Positions 51,934 to 61,532 are shown, numbered from the stretch's first letter. The stretch: DNA of 64,000 bases from Parvibaculum sp039973015 (GCF_039973015.1 NZ_JBDWLT010000005.1:62001-126000); one strand, 5' to 3'. Numbers and translations: made by a program. The notes: a model not told the origin generated them from the letters alone.

Positions 51934-52338
51934 ATGCGCAAGAAAGAAAGCAACGCCCATTCCACGATTCTGGGTGCCGTCATGCTGGGGTTCTCGTTCG
52001 TCGCGGTGGCAGCGCCCGCCATGGCGGGCGATCGGGTCGCGCAGGCAGGGCAACCCGCAGGCAGCTTTTCCGATGAGCAGTTGCAGGCTTATGCGAACGC
52101 GGCCATCCAGGTGCAGCAGATCAACAGGGCCATGGAACAGGCATCGCAGAACAAGTCGGACCCGGACGAGATGCAGCGCATGCAGCAGCAGGCCTATGCT
52201 GACCTCGAGCGCGTGATCAAAAGCAATGGTCTGACCATCGAGGAATACAACGCCATCGGTCAGGCCGCGCGGACCGATGAGGAAGTGCGCAACAAGGTCA
52301 CCGCCTACTTCGAGCAGATGCAGCAGCCTGCCCGGTAG
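51934..52338 (+). CDS. DUF4168 domain secreted protein
   Basis: This 134-aa protein has a signal peptide (cleavage near PAMAGD) and a short helical domain: FSDEQLQAYANAAIQVQQI, then MQQQAYADLERVIKSNGLTI and EEYNAIGQAARTDEEVRNKV, the DUF4168 pattern. It likely acts in the periplasm. AAGGAG lies just upstream of the ATG. It is divergent from the ECF sigma gene and may be its target. Function of the family is unknown. Confidence 0.85.
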   Translation: MRKKESNAHSTILGAVMLGFSFVAVAAPAMAGDRVAQAGQPAGSFSDEQLQAYANAAIQVQQINRAMEQASQNKSDPDEMQRMQQQAYADLERVIKSNGLTIEEYNAIGQAARTDEEVRNKVTAYFEQMQQPAR

Positions 52339-52434
52339 GCCGTCATCGCGCTGACCATCAGTCACGAGAGGCGCCGTGTCTCCGTCCGGCGCTTGCGGCT
52401 CCCGGCATTCCCTCCGCCGGGGGCCGCATCACCA

Positions 52435-52968
52435 TCAAGACGCCGGCAGACCCGCGCCGATATCGATCCAGCTGCCCTCGCCAATCTCGAGAATCTTGAA
52501 TTCCTTTTCGCGGTGCATTCCGGCAGTGCGGTCCACGCTGATAAGCGCAAGCACGATCCATGTGCCCGCCTTTTCGTTCACCAGCGGCAGATCGAGCGCT
52601 TCGCATTTGAGCGTGTAGCCGGTCGCGGCTTGCACGGTGACCGGGAAAACCCCGCCACAGGGCACGGAGATCAGCGGTTCGCTTGCCGCGAGGAAGCCCG
52701 CCATCGCTCCCTTTTCCAGAAGGTCAAGGTATTCCTTCTTCGTGGGATCGAAACCGAGAATTTCGACAAGTTTGGAACCGGCATAGCGGAACGTCGCCGC
52801 TTCAAGGCTCTTATACTCGACCATCACCGTCATTGGCATGAGCTGCCGGATTGCAAGCGGATCAAAGTGCTTGCGATCCGGCACAAGTCCCTTTTCCCTC
52901 GGAAGGCTCTGCCAGTAATCGAAAAATTTGCGGCTGTCGTCGGTACGAAAAGCTGTGGCGGTGTTCAT
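52435..52968 (-). CDS. PAS domain-containing protein (PAS_5 type)
   Basis: This 177-aa single-domain protein contains FFDYWQSLPREKGLVPDRKHFDP and FRYAGSKLVEILGFDPTKKEYLDL, the pattern of stand-alone alphaproteobacterial PAS proteins of unknown role. There is no output domain. It is downstream of tpiA on the same strand (35-base gap), but a functional link is not evident. Confidence 0.82.
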   Translation of the reverse strand: MNTATAFRTDDSRKFFDYWQSLPREKGLVPDRKHFDPLAIRQLMPMTVMVEYKSLEAATFRYAGSKLVEILGFDPTKKEYLDLLEKGAMAGFLAASEPLISVPCGGVFPVTVQAATGYTLKCEALDLPLVNEKAGTWIVLALISVDRTAGMHREKEFKILEIGEGSWIDIGAGLPAS

Positions 52969-53003
52969 TATTGCCTGTTGCTTTCTGCCCCCCGGCCCGT
53001 CTG

Positions 53004-53762
53004 TTACGCGTAGGCGGAGATGATACCCCAGAAGTCGTCCGCCTTCAGGCTCGCGCCGCCGACCAGCGCGCCGTTCACATTCGGCACCGCCATCAGCTCG
53101 CTGGCGTTGGAGGGCTTCACCGAGCCGCCATAAAGAATACGCATCTTCGCGCCTTCCGCGCCGAAGCGGCTTTCCAGCGCCTTGCGGATCGCGGCATGGA
53201 CCTTCGCTACATCGTCCGGCGTCGGGGTGCGGCCGGTGCCGATTGCCCAGACGGGCTCATAGGCGACCACTGTCGTCTTTGCAGTCGCGCCATCGGGCAG
53301 CGAGCCCTTGAGCTGTGTGCGAATGATCTTGAGCGTCTGGCCCGCATCGCGCTCGGCTTCCGTCTCGCCGACACAGACAATCGCTACGAGCCCGGCGCGG
53401 TGCGCGGCTTCCGCCTTGGCGCGCACGATCTTGTCCGTCTCGCCGTGATCGGCGCGGCGTTCGGAGTGACCCACAATCACATAGGCCGCACCCGCATCCT
53501 TCAGCATCTCCGCCGAGATGTCGCCCGTATGTGCGCCGCTCTCCTTCGCGTGGCAGTCCTGGCCGCCAATGGCAATCTTCTTGCCCTTGGCGGCTTCCTT
53601 CAGCGTCGTGACAAGCGTTGCGGGCGGGCAGATCAGCACGTCGCAGGCAGGCTTCGTCTTTCCGGCCAGTTTCCGCGCCAGCGCGGTCACTTCCTTCTTC
53701 GAGGCCCTCACCCCGTTCATCTTCCAGTTGCCTGCTACCAGCGCCTTTACGCGTGCCGCCAT
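53004..53762 (-). CDS. tpiA: Triosephosphate isomerase
   Basis: This 252-aa glycolytic enzyme has the phosphate-site N-terminus ALVAGNWKMNG, the catalytic histidine in VIVGHSERR, the catalytic glutamate in VVAYEPVWAIGTGRTPTP and the phosphate loop ILYGGSVKPSNA. In many relatives tpiA is next to secG and pyrG; here a 4-kb insert separates them. Confidence 0.97.
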   Translation of the reverse strand: MAARVKALVAGNWKMNGVRASKKEVTALARKLAGKTKPACDVLICPPATLVTTLKEAAKGKKIAIGGQDCHAKESGAHTGDISAEMLKDAGAAYVIVGHSERRADHGETDKIVRAKAEAAHRAGLVAIVCVGETEAERDAGQTLKIIRTQLKGSLPDGATAKTTVVAYEPVWAIGTGRTPTPDDVAKVHAAIRKALESRFGAEGAKMRILYGGSVKPSNASELMAVPNVNGALVGGASLKADDFWGIISAYA

Positions 53763-54403
53763 CTTCTTCTCGCTCCGCTCATGATCTGCTCCAACTGCGT
53801 CCGTTTAGCAGAACCCCCCGCCCCCGCCAACAAGGGCAGGACAATGGGTCAATTACACCTGAGTGAAATAGAACACAGTCAGTTCAAACTTTTTCATTTC
53901 AATGACTATTCCATTGGCAAGTATACGGTCCGGGTGTAGCTTGCGCGCCATGGCAAACCTTCGTCAGCAAACGGTCGAAAAGACCTTCGGTTGGAACTAC
54001 TCGCCTTCGGGGCCGGGTCGCTTGCGCGCGTGCTGAATTAAGCCTGCCATCGACACTTGAGAGCCCCATCCACCAGATCGGGGCTCTTGTGTTTTAGGAA
54101 CTCCGGTCACTGAGCCACCCTCGTGTTCCGGGAGTCCATCATGTTCATCGAATACTTTGCATTGCCGCCCGGCAGCGGCAATGGGCATTCTGCCCTTATC
54201 GCCGTCCCCGCATGGGAAATCCGCGGCCCGCCTGATTTCATGCCGCCGATCGCCTGACCGTCACCGACGCCCGCCTTCCGGCATGGCGCTCTTTCGCGAA
54301 ATGTGAACGAGCGAACGGGAAAGTCATACCGCTCGCCGGTGATGTAAATACTCAATGAATACTTTGCCTTTCTCCGCCGCGCGGAGAGAGAAGGAGACCG
54401 CTC
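53763..54403. other. 641-base stretch with no assigned protein gene
   Basis: Upstream of tpiA the DNA is AT-richer (53850-53930) and could hold promoters in both directions. The middle holds a candidate small transcript (53926-54095). The rest (54096-54403) shows no conserved frame on either strand; a long minus-strand frame crossing it (54107-55084) has no family resemblance and runs opposite to better genes. Confidence 0.6.
53926..54095 (+). ncRNA. Candidate small transcript with a 28-codon frame and terminator
   Basis: A TATACG element at about 53919-53924 could start a transcript ending at a terminator-like hairpin: AGAGCCCC/GGGGCTCT (54060-54087) followed by TTGTGTTTT. Inside is a small frame at 53950-54036 reading MANLRQQTVEKTFGWNYSPS and ending RLRAC. 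Internal hairpins (GGTC/GACC; GCGCGC segments) are also present. It may be a structured RNA, a leader or a tiny protein; I could not match it to a known RNA family. Confidence 0.35.
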
Positions 54404-54745
54404 ATGCTTGCCGCCGCCGCGTCCTGGACCGCCCGCAACGCCCGCTCCTCGGGTGTCGCCGCCGCTCTGGCCGTCTTCACCGTCACCGCGCTCCAGACCC
54501 AGGCGCCCGCTGACTTTCTCGATGTGCTGGCAATATTGCTGCCCGCACTTCAGGCCGCCCTGCCCGCCGCTCTCTTTGCCATTGTCCATGACGAAGAGCC
54601 GCACATGCTCGGCCCGGTCTTCGCCCTGCTCCTCTGGGGCGTCACGGCCTTTGCCGCCATGTGGTTCCTCGTCGCGATCACGCGTGCCGGGATCGACGCC
54701 TATGTCCGGTTTGGCGTTCCGCCCGTCTTTCAGGTCATGCCCTGA
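54404..54745 (+). CDS. Hypothetical 113-aa membrane protein
   Basis: This protein has about three hydrophobic segments (about 17-32, 42-62 and 68-92). An AAGGAGACC ribosome site lies eight bases before the ATG, which supports it over competing frames on both strands. It lies 178 bases upstream of the ppiD-like gene on the same strand. No family is recognised. Confidence 0.6.
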   Translation: MLAAAASWTARNARSSGVAAALAVFTVTALQTQAPADFLDVLAILLPALQAALPAALFAIVHDEEPHMLGPVFALLLWGVTAFAAMWFLVAITRAGIDAYVRFGVPPVFQVMP

Positions 54746-54923
54746 GGGCGGGCGGCCCGGCTCCGGGCCCTTGGACTGGCTTTTTCCAAGGGAAATCAAG
54801 CCGAAAGCCGCTCCGATCCGCTTGCGGGGGCAAGGGCGCGCACCTATCATGCCGCCCTCTCGCGGGAGGGGGTGAGCGGCATGCCGGACGCCCGACAACG
54901 CAATCCATGAAGAAAGACGCCCT

Positions 54924-56822
54924 ATGCTCGATTCAATGCGCAGCGCCGCCTCTGGTATTCTCGGGAAGGTCATCATCGGCGTGCTGGTGATCGCCTTCGC
55001 GGTCTGGGGAATCGCCGACATTTTCACGGGCTTTGCGGGCGACACCGTCGCAACGGTCGGGGATGAGGAAATCGATTCGGCCACCTATGACCGTGAATTC
55101 CGCATCGAGATGGATCGCGTCACCCAGCGCCTCGGTACGCAGCTCACGCCGGAACAGGCTCGCGCCTTCGGCCTCGACCGTTCGGCGCTGTCCCGCCTTA
55201 TCAGCATCGCCGCGCTTGATGGCGCCGCAAAAGATATGGGGCTCGCCGTCGGCGATGACGCGGTCGGGCTCGATATCATGACCGACCAGAACCTTCAGGG
55301 CGCCTTCGGCCGTTTCGACCGCGAGCTTTTCCGCCAGACGCTTCGCGCCAACGGCATCAGCGAGGAGCGTTTCGTCGAGCAACGCCGCAAGGGCATGGTG
55401 CGTGAGCAGCTTGTCGATGCCATTTCCGCTGGCGTCGCCGCGCCGGAGTCGATTGTCGGCGTCGTCGCGCGCTATCAGGAAGAGACGCGCACCGCCGGTT
55501 ACATCATCCTGCCGCCCTCGCTTGCCGGCGAGATCGATGACCCGGATGAAGAGACGCTTCAGGCCTTCCATGAAGCAGGCGCCTCCGCCTTTACCCTGCC
55601 GGAGACCCGCGACATCAGCTTCATGGTGCTGGAGCCCGAAGACATCACGCAGACCATGACCATTTCCGACGAAGACCTGCGCGCGGCCTATGAACAGCGG
55701 CGCGGCGACTACGATGTGCCCGAGCGGCGCGACATCCAGCAGGTCACATTCGCTTCCGAGGAAGCCGCAAACGACGCGCTCGAAAAGCTGCGCGGCGGCA
55801 CTGCCACGGAAGAGATCGTCGCCGAACTCGGCCTCACCATGAAAGACGTGGAACTCGGCATGATTTCCCGCGCGGAGCTTCTGTCGCCCGCCCTCGCCGA
55901 TGCCGCCTTCTCCGCCGAAAGCGGCGCGTGGAGCGAGCCTGTCAGCGGCCCGCTCGGCTGGTCCATTTTTCATGTCGGCGAAATCTCGCCCGCCAAACCC
56001 AGCACCTATGAAAGTGTGAGGGCAGATCTGCGCCGCACGATGGAACTCGAACTGGCGCAGGAACAAATCTACGACATCCAGAACAATATCGAGGATGCCC
56101 GCGCGGGCGGCGAGTCGCTGGCCGATATCGCGGCCCGCTACAGCCTGACCCTGCGCGAGATCGATGGCGTCACCGATGACGGCAAGACGCGCAAGGGCGA
56201 TCCGGTCGAATTGCCGGAAGAGCTGCCGGACCTGCTCGAAACCGCCTATGCCAGCGGCATCGGCGAACAGATCCCGCCGCTTGCGACCGCGGGCCAGGGT
56301 TATTACTGGGTCCAGGTCGATGCGATCACGCCCGCCGAGGTCCAGCCGCTCGAAGAGGTGCGCGAGCGCGTCCTCTCGATCTGGAAGGAGAGAAAGCGCA
56401 CCGCCGAGCTTCAGGCGCTGGCAGACAAGCTGGTGGAGCGCGGCAATGCCGGCGAAAGCTTCGAGAAGATCGCAGGCGAATATGACCGCAGCGTTCTCAC
56501 CATGCCGGGCATAGGCCGCAACGCACAAAACGACACCTTCTCGCGCACCGCCGTCGCCAGCCTCTTCGCGACGCCGGAAGGCGGCTTCACCTCCGGTCCG
56601 GTCGGGGTTGGCGACAGCCTGCTTCTGATGCAGGTAAAGGAAATTCGTGAGCCCGATCTCAAGCAAGGTTCGGAGAAATATGCAGAGATCGAAAAGAACG
56701 TCCGCGATTCGATCGAGGCCGACATGCTTCAGATTATCGTGACGGGCTATCAAAAGGAGCTGGGCGTCGAAGTGAATGCGGGCCTCCTGGCCCAGATCAC
56801 CGGAGCGAGCACCACGCAATGA
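54924..56822 (+). CDS. Periplasmic SurA/PpiD-type peptidyl-prolyl isomerase
   Basis: This 632-aa protein has one N-terminal membrane helix (ASGILGKVIIGVLVIAFAVW region, about 8-34), a SurA-like N-terminal chaperone domain (about 40-200) and a parvulin-type isomerase region (about 250-380: SRAELLSPALADAAFSAESG, then SGPLGWSIFHVGEI). It likely folds outer-membrane proteins. It overlaps trpE by four bases (ATGA), an arrangement common in Alphaproteobacteria although the functions are unrelated. Confidence 0.9.
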   Translation: MLDSMRSAASGILGKVIIGVLVIAFAVWGIADIFTGFAGDTVATVGDEEIDSATYDREFRIEMDRVTQRLGTQLTPEQARAFGLDRSALSRLISIAALDGAAKDMGLAVGDDAVGLDIMTDQNLQGAFGRFDRELFRQTLRANGISEERFVEQRRKGMVREQLVDAISAGVAAPESIVGVVARYQEETRTAGYIILPPSLAGEIDDPDEETLQAFHEAGASAFTLPETRDISFMVLEPEDITQTMTISDEDLRAAYEQRRGDYDVPERRDIQQVTFASEEAANDALEKLRGGTATEEIVAELGLTMKDVELGMISRAELLSPALADAAFSAESGAWSEPVSGPLGWSIFHVGEISPAKPSTYESVRADLRRTMELELAQEQIYDIQNNIEDARAGGESLADIAARYSLTLREIDGVTDDGKTRKGDPVELPEELPDLLETAYASGIGEQIPPLATAGQGYYWVQVDAITPAEVQPLEEVRERVLSIWKERKRTAELQALADKLVERGNAGESFEKIAGEYDRSVLTMPGIGRNAQNDTFSRTAVASLFATPEGGFTSGPVGVGDSLLLMQVKEIREPDLKQGSEKYAEIEKNVRDSIEADMLQIIVTGYQKELGVEVNAGLLAQITGASTTQ

Positions 56823-58330
56823 TCCTGCCGGAGTTCGATTCCTTCGAGGCCGCCTACAACGCCGGCACGGCGCAGGTCGTCTATACGCGCCTCGTTGCCG
56901 ACCTCGACACGCCTGTCTCCGCCATGCTCAAGATCGCGGAAGACAAGCCGAACAGCTTCCTTCTCGAATCCGTCGAGGGCGGCGACAGCCGCAATCGCTA
57001 TTCGATCATTGGTCTCAAGCCGGACGCCATCTGGCGCACGACGGGCGATGCGGCGGAGATCAATCGCAAGGCGCGTTTCGACGATGGCGCTTTCGAGCCC
57101 TGTGCCGGTGGTGCGCTGAAAAGTCTGCGCGCCTTCATCGAGGAAAGCCGGATCGAGCTGCCGGAAGAACTGCCGCCGATGGCAGCCGGTGTCTTCGGCT
57201 ATATGAGCTATGACATGGTGCGCCTCATGGAGCACCTCCCGGACCAGAACCCGGATGCACTCGGCCTGCCCGACGGCATCTTTCTCCGTCCCACCATCAT
57301 CGCCGTCTTCGATTCCGTGAAGGACGAGGTAACGCTCGTCACGCCCGTGCGTCCCGAGCCCGGCGTCAGTGCCCGCGCGGCCTATGCGCGCGCCAGCGAG
57401 CGCCTGTCTGATGTGATTGCGGATTTCGACCGTGCCCTGCCGCATGGGCACCGTGAAGCAGACATCGCCGCGCTTGAAGAGCCGCGCTCCAATACGCCGC
57501 GCGACACCTATTACGGCATGGTCGAACGCGCGAAGGAATATATCGCAGCGGGCGATATATTTCAGGTCGTGCTCTCGCAGCGTTTCGAGACGCCATTCGA
57601 GTTGCCGCCCTTCTCGCTCTACCGCGCGCTCCGGCGGATCAACCCCTCGCCTTTCCTCTATTTCCTGAACTTCGACAATTTCTCCATTGTCGGATCGAGT
57701 CCTGAAATTCTCGTTCGTGTGCGGAACAATCGCGTCACGATCCGCCCCGTCGCCGGAACACGCCATCGCGGAAAAAACAAGGCCGAGGACGAGGCGATCT
57801 CCGAGGAGCTTCTCGCCGATCCGAAGGAACGCGCGGAGCATCTGATGTTGCTCGACCTCGGGCGCAACGATGTCGGCCGCGTCTCGAAGATCGGATCGGT
57901 CGAGGCAACGGAGCGTTTCGCGCTCCAGTTCACCTCGCATCTCATTCACATCGTATCGAATGTCGAGGGCGACCTCGATCCATCCTATGACGCCATATCC
58001 GCCCTTGTCGCAGGCTTCCCCGCGGGCACCGTTTCAGGCGCGCCCAAGGTCCGGGCGATGGAGATCATCGACGAGCTCGAACTTGAAAAGCGCGGCCCCT
58101 ATGCCGGTTGCGTCGGTTATTTCTCCGCGGCTGGCGAGATGGACACCTGCATCGTGCTGCGCACGGCCATCGTGAAGGACGGCAAGATGTATGTGCAGGC
58201 CGGTGGCGGCGTCGTGGCGGATTCGAGCCCCCAGGGCGAGCATCAGGAAAGCATCAACAAGGCGAAAGCGCTTTTCCGCGCCGCCGAGGAAGCCGTCCGC
58301 TACGCCTCGCAGGCAGGCAAGCGGCAATAG
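56819..58330 (+). CDS. trpE: Anthranilate synthase component I
   Basis: This 503-aa enzyme makes anthranilate from chorismate with ammonia from TrpG. The N-terminal tryptophan-feedback site LLESVEGGDSRNRYSIIG is present, and the catalytic domain has LLDLGRNDVGRVS, FPAGTVSGAPKVRAMEIID and IVLRTAIVKDG. No trp leader or attenuator is seen, as it is coupled to the gene before it. trpG lies 2.6 kb further on, past a divergent protease gene. Confidence 0.97.
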   Translation: MILPEFDSFEAAYNAGTAQVVYTRLVADLDTPVSAMLKIAEDKPNSFLLESVEGGDSRNRYSIIGLKPDAIWRTTGDAAEINRKARFDDGAFEPCAGGALKSLRAFIEESRIELPEELPPMAAGVFGYMSYDMVRLMEHLPDQNPDALGLPDGIFLRPTIIAVFDSVKDEVTLVTPVRPEPGVSARAAYARASERLSDVIADFDRALPHGHREADIAALEEPRSNTPRDTYYGMVERAKEYIAAGDIFQVVLSQRFETPFELPPFSLYRALRRINPSPFLYFLNFDNFSIVGSSPEILVRVRNNRVTIRPVAGTRHRGKNKAEDEAISEELLADPKERAEHLMLLDLGRNDVGRVSKIGSVEATERFALQFTSHLIHIVSNVEGDLDPSYDAISALVAGFPAGTVSGAPKVRAMEIIDELELEKRGPYAGCVGYFSAAGEMDTCIVLRTAIVKDGKMYVQAGGGVVADSSPQGEHQESINKAKALFRAAEEAVRYASQAGKRQ

Positions 58331-58336
58331 GCTCCC

Positions 58337-60577
58337 CTAGAAAGCGAACGAGAAGCCCGCGCCGATGGACGCTCCCGTCTCGCCCGCGCCGTTCACATTC
58401 GTGTCGACGAGATCGAGCGTGATGCCGAACGTGCCGTAGCCGGTCTCCGCAAGATAGGTCACGCCTGCTTCGAGGGGCATTGCACTGCCATCGAAACTTG
58501 CACTCCGTTTCTCATAGTTCACGCTGCCGTCGAATTCGCGACCGACCGGCACACGCAGCGACATGGTGCCACTGGTGATCTGGAGCGGCTTCACCAGCGA
58601 AAAACGTAGCAGGCTGCTCTCGTGAAAGAGGTTCTCTGCATCGAGCATCAGCCCGTAATGGTCGCCGCCCCAATTATCCGCGGGCTCGAATAGAGAGCTT
58701 TCCGTGCCTGCGCTGTCGATTGTCGCTCGCGTATAAAAGGCGGCAAGCGACCAGGTGCCACCGAGCGCGCCTGTGAGGTTCACGCCCTGGAATTGCGTCA
58801 GCGCTTCCTCGCCGAGAGACAGCGCCCCGTCCGACACCATGCCCGCCACCGAGCCGCGCTCGCGCAGCACCGCATAGGAGCCCCCTGCCGTCCAGTTTTC
58901 GTTCAGGCGATAGGAAAGACCGACTGCGGCAAACGTCGCATCGCCCCGGCTTTCGGCGAGGGGATCGGTAATCGCAAGGCCGGAAAGGCCGGTATCGAAT
59001 TCCTCTTGCGTCATCGCGAAGGCGTGACCGCTCAGGCGGTCGGTGAGTTTCGTGCCTGCGCCTATCGAAACGGCCTCACCGAAGAGGCCGCTCGCTTCGC
59101 CAAGCGAGGAGAACATGATTTGCGAAAAACGCTGCGGGGCCGCTGCCCTGTTCGCGGAAGGCACGTCCGACAAAAAGAGCGCCGGGGCGCCGATGCCGAT
59201 GCTGATTTCGGTGCCGCCCGTCACCATGCGAAGCGCAGACGAGGTTTCGCCGTCGAGCCCGGTCGCGTTCCAGGCCAGCATCGCCGTGTCGCCATTGTCG
59301 AGATCGACTGTCTTTCGCTGGGAGACGAGCCCGAGAATATCGAGCCCGCGTTGGGAGAGAGCAGGCTCGTGCTCGGCCACAAAAGCAGCCGTATTCGCCT
59401 CGAAGGGCCTTCCATAAGCATCGAAGACAACAAGGCCGGAAAGGAGCGAGCGGCTGGAAACGCTCATGCTCGAATAGCCCCAGTCCCTGAAGACTGTCTC
59501 GCGCGTCGTTGTCTGGCCGGTCTTCGCCGTGACCGTATCCGACGTCAGGATAACCGTTCCGCCGACGGGACCAAGCGCCGCCGGCACATTCAGAAGTCCC
59601 CAGCCATAAACCGTATCGGCACCGGGCTTGCCGAGATCGATGGCGGATTCCTTGATGATCGAAGCCAGTTGCGTCGGGGTCAGCGGCGTATTCTTGTCCG
59701 CCGCGTTCTGGGCGACAAGCGCAACCGCGCCCGTAACATGCGGCGCGGCCATCGACGTACCGGAACCGTGGGCGAGACTCTGGCCAGGATAATCGGAAAG
59801 AATGCCGGCCCCCGGCGCGACGATGAAATAATTTCGGAGCTTGCTGTCGAACTCGCAATCATTCGACTTGCCGAAACAGGCATTGCCCGCCTGGTTCGAA
59901 AAACTGGAAATCTGGTTGTTCTCATCCACACTTCCGACGATCAGGATATGCCCGAGATTTTCGGGCGCCGCGTGGCGATAGCTCTCTCGCTTCAGGCGGA
60001 CGCCGTCATTGCCTGCGGCGCGCACAATCACCGCCTCATCCGTATAATTGTCGAGAAAATAAACCTCCTTCGGCATGAAGACGTCGCCGGCGCGCTGCGG
60101 GCCATAGCTCATGTTGATGGCCACGATATTCGCGCCAAGCGCGTTCATCAGCCGCACATGTCCGAGCGCCTTGCGGCCGCCATCATCGGCAACCCAGTCG
60201 TCACCATCGAAAAAGGAGTAGCCATAGACACGGACACCCGGCGCGACACCCGCAATGCCCACACCATTGGCCGACGCACCTGCGATCCCCGCTACATGCG
60301 TACCGTGGGGATCGGGCTCCCAGTAGGCCCCCGGATAAGGATAGAAGGCCTTCGTCTTGGCGCTCAGGTCCACATGCTCGATATCGATTTCACCATCGAA
60401 AACCGCAATCGCGAAACCGCTGCCATCCAGCGTCTCATGCAGCGTTTCGGTGACACCGATCCGTTCGAGGTTGAACTGGTCATCGGACGAATATTCATAT
60501 CCGGCGGCATGGCCCGGGGCAGCCGCAATGAGAGCAACCGTCACAGCCAGCGCAAACAATGGAGTATGCGTGTTCAT
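58337..60577 (-). CDS. Secreted subtilisin-like serine protease with a C-terminal autotransporter-like region
   Basis: This 746-aa protein has a signal peptide (cleavage near GHAAGY) and an S8 catalytic domain with D61 (AVFDGEID), H91 (DPHGTHVAGI), oxyanion N190 (RAAGNDG) and S275 (GSGTSMAAPH). From about 340 to the end it is beta-rich with alternating strands and ends GAGFSFAF, like an outer-membrane autotransporter barrel. It may cleave surface or environmental proteins. It is inserted between trpE and trpG, on the opposite strand. Confidence 0.87.
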   Translation of the reverse strand: MNTHTPLFALAVTVALIAAAPGHAAGYEYSSDDQFNLERIGVTETLHETLDGSGFAIAVFDGEIDIEHVDLSAKTKAFYPYPGAYWEPDPHGTHVAGIAGASANGVGIAGVAPGVRVYGYSFFDGDDWVADDGGRKALGHVRLMNALGANIVAINMSYGPQRAGDVFMPKEVYFLDNYTDEAVIVRAAGNDGVRLKRESYRHAAPENLGHILIVGSVDENNQISSFSNQAGNACFGKSNDCEFDSKLRNYFIVAPGAGILSDYPGQSLAHGSGTSMAAPHVTGAVALVAQNAADKNTPLTPTQLASIIKESAIDLGKPGADTVYGWGLLNVPAALGPVGGTVILTSDTVTAKTGQTTTRETVFRDWGYSSMSVSSRSLLSGLVVFDAYGRPFEANTAAFVAEHEPALSQRGLDILGLVSQRKTVDLDNGDTAMLAWNATGLDGETSSALRMVTGGTEISIGIGAPALFLSDVPSANRAAAPQRFSQIMFSSLGEASGLFGEAVSIGAGTKLTDRLSGHAFAMTQEEFDTGLSGLAITDPLAESRGDATFAAVGLSYRLNENWTAGGSYAVLRERGSVAGMVSDGALSLGEEALTQFQGVNLTGALGGTWSLAAFYTRATIDSAGTESSLFEPADNWGGDHYGLMLDAENLFHESSLLRFSLVKPLQITSGTMSLRVPVGREFDGSVNYEKRSASFDGSAMPLEAGVTYLAETGYGTFGITLDLVDTNVNGAGETGASIGAGFSFAF

Positions 60578-60921
60578 CCAGGGCCCCTCCGCTCCTTCCC
60601 TGCCGGAATCGCCTTTGCGAGACAGTTGCCGTCTCCAACCGGGGTACTACCTGCATGGTTCTGGAAAGGTTAATGAACGCAGGTTTCAGCCAACCCCGAT
60701 CACACACATTAACATTCCAGGAAGCAACCCCAATCATTATTCATAACGCTTTGATCTTGAAGGGTTTCCTTCCCCCGCCGTCTGTGCGCCGCGTCGCCCC
60801 GCGATCCCCTTGAAACCGCCGGGAAAGACCGTTCCGCCGAGCCTTGCCCCGGCATGGGCTGCGCGCCTATATAGAAGCCACACGGCAGCTTCACCGGCTG
60901 GCGTTCTTCAGGGTTCCGGTC
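60578..60921. other. 344-base spacer between the protease and trpG
   Basis: No convincing gene is seen. It should contain the divergent promoters of the protease and of trpGDC. ACCTGC (60649-60654) and GCAGGT (60679-60684) form an inverted repeat around a 24-base loop. No tryptophan-rich leader peptide or attenuator hairpin pair was recognised. Confidence 0.6.
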
Positions 60922-61515
60922 ATGCTGCTGCTCATCGATAACTACGACAGCTTCACCTACAATCTCGTCCATTTTCTGGGCGAGCTGGGGGCGGAGGCGC
61001 GCGTCCACCGGAACGACAAGATCACGGTCAACGAGGCACTCTCGACACGGCCTCGGGCAATCGTCCTTTCGCCGGGCCCCTGCGACCCGGACAAGGCCGG
61101 TATCTGCCTCGATCTCATAAAGGCCGCTGCCGCGCATCGCATTCCCCTTCTCGGCGTCTGCCTCGGCCATCAGGCCATCGGTCAGTCTTTCGGCGGCAAG
61201 GTGGTGCGGGCGCCCTCGCTGATGCACGGCAAGATGAGCGCCATCCATCATGGCGGCAAAGGCCTCTTCCAGTATCTGCCGAGCCCGATCGAGGCGACGC
61301 GCTACCACTCGCTCATCGTCGAGCGAGAAAGTCTGCCGGACTGCCTTGAAATCACAGCCTGGACCAATGACGGCATCATCATGGGCGCGCAGCACAAGGA
61401 GCTGCCGATCCACGGCGTTCAGTTTCATCCAGAAAGCATCGCCTCCGAGCACGGGCATGACATCTTGCGCAATTTCCTGCAGCTTGCGGGCATGAACACG
61501 CGCGAACTGGCTTGA
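60922..61515 (+). CDS. trpG: Anthranilate synthase component II (glutamine amidotransferase)
   Basis: This 197-aa class I amidotransferase supplies ammonia to TrpE. It opens MLLLIDNYDSFTYNLVHFLG, has the nucleophile C80 in LGVCLGHQAIGQSFGG and the catalytic His/Glu pair in GVQFHPESIASEHG. ATG 60922 gives the family N-terminus; the frame extends upstream to 60844 without homology. It is first of trpG-trpD-trpC. Confidence 0.96.
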   Translation: MLLLIDNYDSFTYNLVHFLGELGAEARVHRNDKITVNEALSTRPRAIVLSPGPCDPDKAGICLDLIKAAAAHRIPLLGVCLGHQAIGQSFGGKVVRAPSLMHGKMSAIHHGGKGLFQYLPSPIEATRYHSLIVERESLPDCLEITAWTNDGIIMGAQHKELPIHGVQFHPESIASEHGHDILRNFLQLAGMNTRELA

Positions 61516-61532
61516 GGGGACGAACGGGGGCA

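Noticed and set aside
54107..55084. 325-codon minus-strand frame across the gap before the ppiD-like gene
   Set aside because: It overlaps the start of a well-supported gene, has low-complexity Gly/Arg/Lys-rich content and no recognisable ribosome site or family.
54933..56819. 628-codon minus-strand frame opposite the ppiD-like gene
   Set aside because: The plus-strand protein has membrane, chaperone and isomerase features; the antisense frame does not.
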